64,000 nt of DNA. Origin: Starkeya sp. ORNL1 (lineage in GTDB: Bacteria > Pseudomonadota > Alphaproteobacteria > Rhizobiales > Xanthobacteraceae). Below the pieces are notes generated by a model. It was given only the letters and a program-made list of their open reading frames with translations, made no database searches and had not been told where the DNA came from. Location: contig NZ_CP048834.1 of the NCBI RefSeq assembly GCF_012971745.1, forward strand, positions 2,418,001 to 2,482,000, in the 5' to 3' direction. Shown one piece after another: positions 27,871 through 34,703 of the stretch (position 1 is its first letter; every line of letters begins with the position of its first letter). The translations under genes and the position numbers were made by a program.

Positions 27871-29085
27871 ATGACACATCCGCTCAGCGCGGAAGCGATC
27901 GCGCTCGTCAAGGCGACAGTCCCCGCTCTGGCCGAGCACGGCCCGGCCATCACCCGGACGATGTACCGGCGATTGTTCGAACGCGAGGACATCCGGGCGC
28001 TGTTCAACCAGGCAAACCAGGGCGACGGCGGCACGCAGGTCCACGCGCTGGCGGCGGCGGTCCTCGCCTATGCGCGGAACATCGACAATCTCGGCGCGCT
28101 GGCTTCCGCGGTCGAGCGGATCGCCCACAAGCACGTCGGCTATCATATCCTGCCGGAGCACTATCCCTTCGTCGCCGAGGCGCTGCTCGGCGCCATCTCC
28201 GAAGTGCTCGGCGAGGCTGCGACGCCCGACATCATCAAGGCCTGGGGCGAAGCCTACTGGTTCCTGGCCGAGATCCTGAAAGGCCGGGAGGCAACGATCC
28301 GCGAGGAGATCGAGCAGCTCGAGGGCGGGTGGGATGGCTGGCGTCCGTTCGTCGTCGCCGACAAGGTCCGCGAGAGCAGCGTCATCACCTCGCTCGTCCT
28401 GCGCCCGGCCGACGGCAAGCCGGTGCTGAGGCACAGGCCCGGCCAGTACCTGACCTTGCGCTTCGGCCCCGCCGGAGAGCCGGCGATGAAGCGCAACTAT
28501 TCGATCTCGTGCGCGCCGAACGGGGATCACTACCGGATTTCGGTGAAGCGGGAGGCGAGCGGCAAGGGCGGCTCGCGCTTCCTGCACGACCATGTCGGCG
28601 TCGGCGACGTGTTTGAAGTGACGCCCCCGGCAGGCGAATTCTTCCTGCCCGAAGCGCCGCAGCGGCCGGTGGTGCTGCTGTCCGGCGGCGTCGGGCTCAC
28701 GCCGATGGTCAGCATGATCGAGACCATCGCGGCGGAGCATCCCGGGCTCGAGGCGCACTATGTCCACGGCACCATGAGCAGCGCCACGCATGCGATGGAC
28801 GATCACGTCCGCTCGCTCGCGCAGCGGCACGGGCGGATCACCATCGCCAATTTCTACAGCGAACCGCAGGCGGGCGACGCACCCGGCGAGACCCATGACA
28901 TCACCGGCTTCATCACCACGGACTGGCTGAGTGCCAACACCCCGCTACACGCCGCGGACATCTTCCTGTGCGGCCCGCGGCCGTTCCTGCGGAGCATGGT
29001 GCGCGATCTGCAGACGGTCGGCGTGCCCGCGGACCGCATCCACTTCGAGTTCTTCGGCCCGACCGACGAACTGCTGGCCGCCTGA
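27871..29085 (+). CDS. hmp: flavohaemoglobin nitric oxide dioxygenase
   Basis: A 404-residue three-domain enzyme converting NO to nitrate with O2 and NAD(P)H. The globin domain (1-140) has the proximal His in HKHVGYHILPEHYP, the FAD domain carries RNYSISCAPNGDHYRISVKRE and the NAD domain has LLSGGVGLTPMVSM and FLCGPRPFLRSM. The length is typical. ATG 27871 has AAGGAA upstream, though about 10 nt away. It follows the truncated globin in one operon, and the stop is followed by a strong hairpin. Confidence 0.95.
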   Translation: MTHPLSAEAIALVKATVPALAEHGPAITRTMYRRLFEREDIRALFNQANQGDGGTQVHALAAAVLAYARNIDNLGALASAVERIAHKHVGYHILPEHYPFVAEALLGAISEVLGEAATPDIIKAWGEAYWFLAEILKGREATIREEIEQLEGGWDGWRPFVVADKVRESSVITSLVLRPADGKPVLRHRPGQYLTLRFGPAGEPAMKRNYSISCAPNGDHYRISVKREASGKGGSRFLHDHVGVGDVFEVTPPAGEFFLPEAPQRPVVLLSGGVGLTPMVSMIETIAAEHPGLEAHYVHGTMSSATHAMDDHVRSLAQRHGRITIANFYSEPQAGDAPGETHDITGFITTDWLSANTPLHAADIFLCGPRPFLRSMVRDLQTVGVPADRIHFEFFGPTDELLAA

Positions 29086-29096
29086 CAGGCCGGACG

Positions 29097-29124
29097 ATCG
29101 CGCGGGCGGCATCGCCCGCGCGAT
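29097..29124. terminator. strong hairpin after hmp
   Basis: Perfect 12-bp arms ATCGCGCGGGCG (29097-29108) and CGCCCGCGCGAT (29113-29124) around a 4-nt loop, between convergent hmp and the DUF488 gene. No U-tract is present. Confidence 0.65.
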
Positions 29125-29151
29125 TGCACCGGATCGCCGGCCGTCAGGTCC

Positions 29152-29514
29152 CTAGTGGTGCGCCAGCAGGTAGTCTCGCAGCGCGACGGCCTGGTTGTGC
29201 TCGGTGTCGTGCGCGCCGTAGAGCAAGGTCACCCTGCCCTTCCCGCGCAGCTCCCGCAGCTCGGCGAGCCCATCCTGATCCTGCTCCAGCTCCGCATGAT
29301 AGCGCCGGCGGAACTCATCCCAGCGTTCCGGCTCATGCCCGAACCATTTGCGCAACTCGGTGCTAGGCGAGACGTCCTTCAGCCAGAGCGTGAGCGCGGC
29401 GGCCTCCTTGGTCACGCCGCGCGGCCAGACCCGGTCGACGAGCACCCGCGCACCGTCACCCGCCTCCGCCGGCTCATAGATGCGCTTGATGCGCAGGTCG
29501 TTCTGCGAGGCCAT
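29152..29514 (-). CDS. DUF488 family protein
   Basis: A 120-residue protein of the DUF488 family, recognised by RIYEPAEAGDGARVLVDRVWPRGVTKE, by the lysine-tryptophan segment LWLKDVSPSTELRKWFGHEPERWDEFR and by VTLLYGAHDTEHNQA near the end. The fold is unrelated to known enzymes that I can name and the function is unknown; many bacteria carry one copy. The start is ATG 29514; the longer frame to 29568 lacks conservation. Confidence 0.85.
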   Translation of the reverse strand: MASQNDLRIKRIYEPAEAGDGARVLVDRVWPRGVTKEAAALTLWLKDVSPSTELRKWFGHEPERWDEFRRRYHAELEQDQDGLAELRELRGKGRVTLLYGAHDTEHNQAVALRDYLLAHH

Positions 29515-29594
29515 GATCGCCCCTCCATTGCGCCGGACATGCCATGCGCCTGATGGAGCGAAGCCCATGTCGGCCCGCAGCGCAACAGGACGGC

Positions 29595-30647
29595 TCAGCG
29601 CCAGCCCATGGCGGGTGCCACATGCGTGAGGATCGCCTCGATGACGTGGGCGTTGTACGCGACCCCGAGCTGGTTCGGCACGGTGAGCAGCAGCGTATCG
29701 GCCTCGGCAATGGCCTCGTCCGCCTTCAGCTGCTCAACGAGCCTGTCCGGCTCGGCCGCATAGGAGCGGCCGAAGATCGCCCGCGTGCGCTCATCGATAT
29801 AGCCGATCGAATCCGCCTCCTGCCCCGAGCGGCCGAAATAGGTGCGATCCTCATCGCTCACCAGGGCAAAGATGCTGCGGCTGACCGACACGCGCGGCTG
29901 GCGTGCATGGCCCGCTTCCTTCCAGGCTGAACGATAGGCGCGGATCTGCTTCGCCTGCTGGATATGCAGGGGCTCCCCGCTCTCGTCTTCCTTCAGCGTC
30001 GAGCTTTGCAGGTTCATCCCCAGCTTCGCCGCCCAGACCGCGGTGGCGTTCGAGGATGCGCCCCACCAGATCCGCTCGCGCAGCCCTTCGGCATGCGGCT
30101 CGATGCGCAGCAGGCCCGGCGGGTTCGCGAACATCGGGCGCGGATTGGGTTCTGCGAAGCCCTGGCCCTTCAACAGGTCGAGGAACACTTCGGCGTGGTG
30201 CCGGCCCATGTCGGCGTCGCTCTGCCCCTCGGCCGGGGCGTAGCCGAAATAGCGCCAGCCATCGATCACCTGCTCGGGCGAGCCGCGGCTGATGCCGAGC
30301 TGCAGGCGCCCGCCGGCAATGAGGTCCGCCGCGCCGGCGTCCTCCACCATGTACATCGGGTTCTCGTAGCGCATGTCGATGACCGCGGTGCCGATCTCGA
30401 TCCGGCTGGTCTTCGCGCCGACCGCCGCGAGCAGCGGAAACGGCGAGGCGAGCTGGCGCGCGAAATGGTGGACACGAAAATACGCCCCGTCTGCCCCCAG
30501 CTCTTCGGCGGCGACGGCAAGCTCGATGGACTGCAGCAGCGTGTCGGCGGCCGAGCGGGTCTGCGAATGATTGGTGGGGGACCAATGGCCGAAGGAGAGG
30601 AAACCGATCTTCTTCACGTGCACCCCGGGGATAGCGGTTGCGGACAA
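29595..30647 (-). CDS. LLM-class flavin-dependent oxidoreductase
   Basis: About 350 residues, bacterial-luciferase-like TIM barrel. Family segments are KKIGFLSFGHWSP at the N-terminus, FRVHHFARQLASPFPLLAAVG, RIEIGTAVIDMRYENP and LQLGISRGSPEQVIDGWRYFGY. It is expected to use FMNH2 to oxygenate a small molecule; the substrate is unknown. The start is uncertain: the open frame begins with TTG 30647, and GTG 30623 or 30617 would place KKIGF nearer the N-terminus. A decayed partial copy in the same orientation lies at 37.9-38.35 kb, on the other side of the RiPP locus. Confidence 0.88.
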   Translation of the reverse strand: MSATAIPGVHVKKIGFLSFGHWSPTNHSQTRSAADTLLQSIELAVAAEELGADGAYFRVHHFARQLASPFPLLAAVGAKTSRIEIGTAVIDMRYENPMYMVEDAGAADLIAGGRLQLGISRGSPEQVIDGWRYFGYAPAEGQSDADMGRHHAEVFLDLLKGQGFAEPNPRPMFANPPGLLRIEPHAEGLRERIWWGASSNATAVWAAKLGMNLQSSTLKEDESGEPLHIQQAKQIRAYRSAWKEAGHARQPRVSVSRSIFALVSDEDRTYFGRSGQEADSIGYIDERTRAIFGRSYAAEPDRLVEQLKADEAIAEADTLLLTVPNQLGVAYNAHVIEAILTHVAPAMGWR

Positions 30648-30767
30648 GCTTTCTTAGCTAGCCGACAGCTAATCGCAGGCTCGCAATTTGCGATCCCTCA
30701 CCGATCCGCAATTTTGCAGAACAGATGCCGCACCGATGCAGTGATCCCTCGAACTGATCGTCGGCGC

Positions 30768-30825
30768 GACGAGGGGCCTTCAAGGCGCTGACGGTATTTG
30801 TGCTCACGCCGGGTTGGGGGGTCGT
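30768..30825 (+). pseudogene. relic of a ccoP 3' end
   Basis: About 55 bp align with the last codons of ccoP at 22864-22921: shared blocks are CGACGAGGGG, TCAAGGCGCTGAC, GTAT and CACGC-GGGT. In frame it still reads KALTVFVLTPGWG against KALTVYVHTLGGG in CcoP. No stop follows in place and nothing upstream is ccoP-like. Confidence 0.6.
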
Positions 30826-30877
30826 TGAGCAGGCGGCGTGCCGATCGAACCCAACCTCGCTACCATTGCCAATCGCC

Positions 30878-30909
30878 GGAAAAGCGAAAGGGCCGCTCGC
30901 GCGGCCCCT
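30878..30909 (-). terminator. terminator of the precursor-peptide array
   Basis: Arms GGGCCGC (30890-30896) and GCGGCCC (30901-30907) with a 4-nt loop. On the minus strand the hairpin is followed by TTTCGCTTTT, as in a Rho-independent terminator. It lies 28 bp past the stop of the last precursor gene. Confidence 0.75.
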
Positions 30910-30934
30910 CGCAATCATCCAACGAACGTCCTGA

Positions 30935-31036
30935 TCAGGTCGGCTTGGCCTTCTTGCCGGAAAAGTTCGCACCCGCGGTCACCGCGGAAAGTGTCTCCCG
31001 CTTAACAAGAAGCGGAGTCATATAGACCTTGCTCAT
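30935..31036 (-). CDS. RiPP precursor peptide A
   Basis: 33 residues. The leader begins MSKVYMTPLLVKRE and has the YxxPxL recognition motif at Y5-P8-L10 (here YMTPLL). The invariant segment VTAGANFSGKK is at 19-29, followed by AKPT. It is the most distal gene of the array, 23 bp after precursor B, with AGGA upstream. In place of the Gly usual at position 14 it has Glu (KRETLSA). No family name is known to me; the peptide is identified by its eight relatives and by nearby RiPP maturases. Confidence 0.82.
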   Translation of the reverse strand: MSKVYMTPLLVKRETLSAVTAGANFSGKKAKPT

Positions 31037-31059
31037 GCTGATGTCCTGTTCAAGTCCGG

Positions 31060-31164
31060 CTACGCCGGAGGCTTGCCCTTCTTGCCGGAGAAATTCGCAC
31101 CCGCGGTTACAGCTGAAAGCTGCCCGGATTTCGCCAACGTCGGGCGTGTATAGATCTTTCTCAT
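31060..31164 (-). CDS. RiPP precursor peptide B
   Basis: 34 residues: leader MRKIYTRPTLAKSGQLSA with Y5, P8, L10 and G14, the invariant VTAGANFSGKK at 19-29, then GKPPA. This is the YxxPxLxxxG pattern of lasso-peptide leaders with Thr at the penultimate leader position (T20, if cleavage falls after TA). A good ribosome site (AAGGAG) precedes ATG 31164. Confidence 0.85.
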   Translation of the reverse strand: MRKIYTRPTLAKSGQLSAVTAGANFSGKKGKPPA

Positions 31165-31253
31165 GCCAGCTCCTTGAGTAAAGACTGCGGAATGTTGTTC
31201 CGCCAACATTCCGACCGGCGTTTCGTCTCATTTAAAGGCCAGATCCACTGCTA

Positions 31254-31358
31254 CTACGGAGCGGGCTTGGCCTTCTTTCCGGAAAAATTGGCGCCCGCGG
31301 TGACAGCAGAAAGCTGCCCGGAACGCATCAGTGTCGGACGTGCATAGGATTTCTTCAT
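31254..31358 (-). CDS. RiPP precursor peptide C
   Basis: 34 residues: leader MKKSYARPTLMRSGQLSA, the invariant VTAGANFSGKK, tail AKPAP. AAGGAG precedes ATG 31358. Synonymous codons in the invariant block (GTC ACC GCG GGC GCC AAT TTT) differ from those of its neighbours, so it is not a fresh duplicate. Confidence 0.85.
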   Translation of the reverse strand: MKKSYARPTLMRSGQLSAVTAGANFSGKKAKPAP

Positions 31359-31450
31359 AGGAACTCCTTGGTTGCCGCACTAGAGCGCCCTCCCCAGGCG
31401 CTCCATCATCTAATCGAAGATAACGAGATCCAACTTCATGGACTCCGTCA

Positions 31451-31546
31451 TCAATTCGGGGCCGCCTTGCCCTTCTTGCCGGAGAAATTTGCCCCGGCTG
31501 TCACGGTGGAAAGCTTTCCCCCATCGCCAACACAGGACGCACATAT
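31451..31546 (-). pseudogene. degenerate RiPP precursor copy D
   Basis: The 3' half still encodes LSTVTAGANFSGKK followed by GKAAPN and a stop. The 5' half would read YVRPVLA in another frame: one or two bases have been lost or gained near the G-run at about 31517-31522, and no start codon or ribosome site remains at the expected place. This is a frame-broken member of the array. Confidence 0.7.
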
Positions 31547-31603
31547 GGCCCCTGCACAGGAGCGCCCCAGGTGGCGATCAGAACCGACCCATCGTCTTGA
31601 TGG

Positions 31604-31705
31604 CTATTCGATCTTGCCCTTCTTGCCGGAGAAATTCGCGCCGGCAGTAACGGCGGAAAGCTGTCCGGACTTCACCAATGCCGGACGAGTATATGACTTC
31701 TTCAT
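31604..31705 (-). CDS. RiPP precursor peptide E
   Basis: 33 residues: leader MKKSYTRPALVKSGQLSA, the invariant VTAGANFSGKK, tail GKIE. GAGGAGG lies 4 nt before ATG 31705. It shares its leader with peptide F but has the GK-I-acidic tail also seen in peptide I, the copy at the far end of the locus. Confidence 0.85.
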   Translation of the reverse strand: MKKSYTRPALVKSGQLSAVTAGANFSGKKGKIE

Positions 31706-31759
31706 ATGACCTCCTCAGGTGTAGGACCAAAACTTCGTCGGGTTGACGCCGTCGTCAGA

Positions 31760-31861
31760 TCAGAGCGGCTTGGCCTTCTTGCCGGAAAAGTTTGCGCCGG
31801 CAGTAACGGCGGAAAGCTGACCGGACTTTACCAGTGCCGGACGAGTATATGACTTCTTCAT
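31760..31861 (-). CDS. RiPP precursor peptide F
   Basis: 33 residues: leader MKKSYTRPALVKSGQLSA (identical to E), the invariant VTAGANFSGKK, tail AKPL. The upstream sequence including GAGGAG and the TCATATG context is nearly the same as for E, pointing to a local duplication of this pair. Confidence 0.85.
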   Translation of the reverse strand: MKKSYTRPALVKSGQLSAVTAGANFSGKKAKPL

Positions 31862-31910
31862 ATGAGCTCCTCAGGTGTAGGATCAAAGCTTCGTCGGGCT
31901 TACGCCTTGA

Positions 31911-32015
31911 CTAGGTTGTCGGCTTGGCCTTCTTGCCGGAAAAGTTCGCGCCCGCGGTCACCGCGGAAAGCTGGCCGGATCTCGTGACGACCGGACGTGC
32001 GTACGGCTTTTTCAT
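31911..32015 (-). CDS. RiPP precursor peptide G
   Basis: 34 residues: leader MKKPYARPVVTRSGQLSA, the invariant VTAGANFSGKK, tail AKPTT. GAGGAG precedes ATG 32015. It has Val rather than Leu at position 10 of the YxxPx(L/V) motif. Confidence 0.85.
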   Translation of the reverse strand: MKKPYARPVVTRSGQLSAVTAGANFSGKKAKPTT

Positions 32016-32111
32016 ATGCGCTCCTCAGCGTAAGGCCAGACAACGCCGTCCGCCGGCGATGCGACCATCTGGTTGCCAGCGATGAAAACGAGCGGAGAGC
32101 GTGCCTCGCCG

Positions 32112-32216
32112 CTACCCGACCGGCTTGGCCTTCTTGCCGGAAAAATTCGCGCCAGCGGTCACGGCGGACAGACGCCCGCTCTTTTCGAGTCGCGGCGTTA
32201 CGTAGAGCTTCTTCAT
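32112..32216 (-). CDS. RiPP precursor peptide H
   Basis: 34 residues: leader MKKLYVTPRLEKSGRLSA, the invariant VTAGANFSGKK, tail AKPVG. It is the promoter-proximal gene of the array, head to head with the AMP-ligase operon across 252 bp. The ribosome site is weak (GGGGG about 10 nt upstream). Confidence 0.85.
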   Translation of the reverse strand: MKKLYVTPRLEKSGRLSAVTAGANFSGKKAKPVG

Positions 32217-32309
32217 TGCAAGTGCCCCCACTTACCCCGACAGTTCGGGAATATGACAAAGCTATCGAGGCACTCCTCAACGTCAATGTGTGACGACCCG
32301 AACGCCTTG

Positions 32310-32334
32310 ATGACGCGCGGGAAAGGTGCGTCAT
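32310..32334. promoter_or_regulatory. inverted repeat in the divergent RiPP promoter region
   Basis: ATGACGC (32310-32316) and GCGTCAT (32328-32334) with an 11-nt spacer, midway between precursor H and the AMP-ligase gene. TGTGACGA also occurs twice as a direct repeat nearby (about 32289 and 32335). It is a plausible operator for co-ordinate control of both transcripts; no regulator gene lies in the locus. Confidence 0.4.
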
Positions 32335-32468
32335 GTGACGAAAATAACACGCTCGCCGGTAGCCTTGTATGTGATCGACGTGACAACGGAGATAGACATC
32401 CCTCCACCGCAAATGCCAGTTTTCCGGTGGTCGGCCCTTTCAGACGAGCATGAAGTGCCAAGATTCGC

Positions 32469-33887
32469 ATGCCATCGGTTTCACTCCATGACCTGAATAC
32501 CTTCCCGAGCGCGGCAACACTTGTCGATGTACGGCAAGGTACGTCGCTCTCCCGCGACGAATTGCTGGGGGAAGTGCGCCGGCGCGCGCAGTCGCTGCGC
32601 GAGGCGGGCGTCGAGGCGGGTAGCAGCGTCGTCGTGGGACAGGCGAGCGCGGTGGACTATATCGTCGATCTCTTCGCCCTGTGGTCGCTCGGCGCCATGG
32701 CCGTGGCCGTCGAGCCGAACCTCACCGCCTCCGAACAATCCCTCGTGGCCGAGTCGGTCGGTGCCTTGCTGTGGCGCGGCGAAGATCGCAGGGAGATCGG
32801 AAGCACAAGACCGGAAAAGGGAAGCACGACATCGGATGAGGGCGACGCCCTGGTGCTGCTGACCTCGGGCACGACCGGACGACCCAAGGGGGTTGTCCAT
32901 AGTTGCCACAGTCTCAACAGCCGCATCGAAGCCAATCTCCAGGCGATAGGCCCCGACGACCTCGCCAACACCCTGCTGGTGCTTCCGATCCATTTCGGGC
33001 ACGGCCTGATCGGCAACACGCTGACCGCGCTCGCCGCGGGCGGCACTGTCCATCTGTGGCCCGGCCCGTCCGTGGCGGAGATGAAGGAATTCCCCGCCCT
33101 GGTCGACAACGCTCAGATGTCGTTCATGAGCTCGGTGCCAGCATTCTGGCGAATCGCGCTGCGGGTCGCGCAACGGCCCGCTCGTTCGTTCGCCCGCGTG
33201 CATGTGGGATCGGCGCCGCTGTCGGCGGTGCTGTGGGGACAGATCGCCGATTGGTGCGGCACGCGCCGGGTGTTCAACATGTACGGCATGAGCGAGGCCG
33301 CGAACTGGATTGCCGGAGCATCGATCGAGGACAATGGCGGCGATGGCTTTGTCGGGCGCCCATGGGGCGGCGCCTTCGCGGTGCTGGATGGTTCCGGGGC
33401 GATCAGCCCGTCGGGGTCGGGAGAGGTGCTGGTGCGCAGCCCCTCGATGATGAGCCGCTATTTCGGCCTTCCACAGGAGACGGCGGCCACCTTCGTCGAT
33501 GGATGGCTGAAGACCGGCGACATTGGCCAGCTCGCCGCGGACGGCAACCTTACCCTCGTCGGCAGGTCGAAAAGCGAAATCAATCGAGCGGGCGCGAAGA
33601 TATTGGCGGAAGAGATCGACATGCTGCTGGAGCATCATCCCTTGGTCGTGGAGGCCTGCGCGTTCGGCATGCCGGATGCCGTCGCCGGTGAAGTCGTTGC
33701 CGCGGCGGTCGTGGCGCGCGAGCCCGGCCTCACCGAGGATGACTTGCGCGCCTGGTGCCGCGAGCGATGCCGGCGCGATGCGGTCCCGGCACGGCTGTTC
33801 TTTTTCGACAGCCTGCCGCGGAACGATCGCGGCAAGGTTTCCCGCATCGCAGTGCGCGAGCGCGCGCTCGGCTCCGTGGTGCGCTGA
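32469..33887 (+). CDS. AMP-forming ligase (ANL superfamily) of the RiPP locus
   Basis: A 472-residue acyl/aryl adenylating enzyme. Core motifs: LLTSGTTGRPKGVV (130-143), VHVGSAPLS, MYGMSEAANW, LKTGDIGQLA, RSKSEINRAGAKI and the C-terminal catalytic lysine in NDRGKV (K456). It would activate a carboxylic acid as AMP ester and load it on CoA or, more likely, on the carrier protein encoded two genes downstream. The stop overlaps the GNAT start (TGATG). The substrate is not predictable by eye. It faces away from the precursor array across a shared promoter region. Confidence 0.85.
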   Translation: MPSVSLHDLNTFPSAATLVDVRQGTSLSRDELLGEVRRRAQSLREAGVEAGSSVVVGQASAVDYIVDLFALWSLGAMAVAVEPNLTASEQSLVAESVGALLWRGEDRREIGSTRPEKGSTTSDEGDALVLLTSGTTGRPKGVVHSCHSLNSRIEANLQAIGPDDLANTLLVLPIHFGHGLIGNTLTALAAGGTVHLWPGPSVAEMKEFPALVDNAQMSFMSSVPAFWRIALRVAQRPARSFARVHVGSAPLSAVLWGQIADWCGTRRVFNMYGMSEAANWIAGASIEDNGGDGFVGRPWGGAFAVLDGSGAISPSGSGEVLVRSPSMMSRYFGLPQETAATFVDGWLKTGDIGQLAADGNLTLVGRSKSEINRAGAKILAEEIDMLLEHHPLVVEACAFGMPDAVAGEVVAAAVVAREPGLTEDDLRAWCRERCRRDAVPARLFFFDSLPRNDRGKVSRIAVRERALGSVVR

Positions 33888-34468
33888 TGGCGAAATCAGC
33901 TCATCCTGCCATCGGCACGCCGATCCAAACCGAGCGATTCCTGCTCAAGCCCATCGGACGGCTGGAGACATTCCGCATCAGCTATCCGTGGAACCAGGAT
34001 CCCGAAGTGATGCGCGAGTATTCCGGCTCGGGCGAAGGGCGCGGCCGTCTCCAGTGGTACCGGCACATGCCGCGCGAGAACCGGAAGAACAAGTTCGCGC
34101 ACGCCATTTATCCGATCGGGGCGGAGCAGCCGATCGGCCTGCACTTCATCGAGATCAAGCCCTACAAGACCGCCTACCTCACCATCGTGATCCAGGACCG
34201 CGCCTGGTGGGGCAAGGGCGCTGTATTGGAGATCCGGCAGAAGGTCTTCGACCACGTGATCGAGCACAGTGACGTCGAAAAATTCTCCGGCTTCGTCAAT
34301 TCCCGGAATTTCCCCTCGATATTCAACTACCAGAAGCTTGGCTTCAAGCACGTCGGTACCATGCAACGCACCAAGTTCGATCCGACCACCGGCACCATTT
34401 ACGACACGATGATCTTCGAGATGTTTCGCCACGAGTGGCAAGCGCGGAAGTCGCCGGGCAATGGTTAA
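33887..34468 (+). CDS. GNAT-family acyltransferase of the RiPP locus
   Basis: A 193-residue RimJ/RimL-like N-acyltransferase. The acyl-donor loop is in IQDRAWWGKGAV (about 100-111), and the C-terminal SRNFPSIFNYQKLGFKHVG is the usual GNAT beta-bulge region. Wedged between an acyl-activating ligase and an acyl carrier protein, it is the obvious candidate to move an acyl group to an amine. The conserved lysines of the precursor core are likely targets, since Lys acylation by GNATs is known in some RiPPs (albusnodin, selidamides). It is translationally coupled on both sides. Confidence 0.8.
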   Translation: MAKSAHPAIGTPIQTERFLLKPIGRLETFRISYPWNQDPEVMREYSGSGEGRGRLQWYRHMPRENRKNKFAHAIYPIGAEQPIGLHFIEIKPYKTAYLTIVIQDRAWWGKGAVLEIRQKVFDHVIEHSDVEKFSGFVNSRNFPSIFNYQKLGFKHVGTMQRTKFDPTTGTIYDTMIFEMFRHEWQARKSPGNG

Positions 34469-34703
34469 TTCGCATCTGGCCGAGGCCAAGGGCCTGATCG
34501 CAGGCTGCGTCAATCAACCCGCTGCTGCCGTCGCCGACGATGCCGCCATCGGCACGCTGGAGGGCTGGGACAGCATCGCCCACATCTCCATCGTGCTGGC
34601 GATCGAAGCGCGCGTCGGGCGAAACCTGACGAGCGACGAGATCATCGCCGTCACCGGCGTTGCCAGCGTGGCCGACATCCTCAAGCAGGCGGATGGCCCA
34701 TGA
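34461..34703 (+). CDS. acyl carrier protein of the RiPP locus
   Basis: An 80-residue carrier protein. The phosphopantetheine attachment Ser38 is in EGWDSIAHISIVLAIE, followed by the usual fourth-helix pattern (LTSDEIIAVTGVASVADIL). It overlaps the GNAT stop by 8 bp and the nucleotidyltransferase start by 4 bp, so all four genes are coupled. It would hold the acyl group made by the AMP ligase. A dedicated ACP is unusual beside lasso-type B1/B2 genes. Confidence 0.85.
   Translation: MVNSHLAEAKGLIAGCVNQPAAAVADDAAIGTLEGWDSIAHISIVLAIEARVGRNLTSDEIIAVTGVASVADILKQADGP

Noticed and set aside
29595..30647. Flavin oxidoreductase as a RiPP tailoring enzyme
   Set aside because: It lies outside the array terminator, is a common stand-alone gene, and its partial copy on the other side suggests it is the insertion site rather than a maturase.
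30658..30972. 104-codon minus-strand ORF past the precursor array
   Set aside because: It overlaps the array terminator and the ccoP relic and resembles no family.
30798..31709. Plus-strand ORFs carrying a repeated FLPEKFAPAVT motif
   Set aside because: They are the antisense reading of the precursor genes. The minus-strand frames have starts, ribosome sites and matching lengths; the plus frames do not.
30935..32216. Repeated ~45-bp blocks at roughly 50-145-bp spacing, as in a CRISPR array
   Set aside because: The blocks differ at synonymous positions, spacing varies, and each lies in a coding mini-gene; no cas genes are present.
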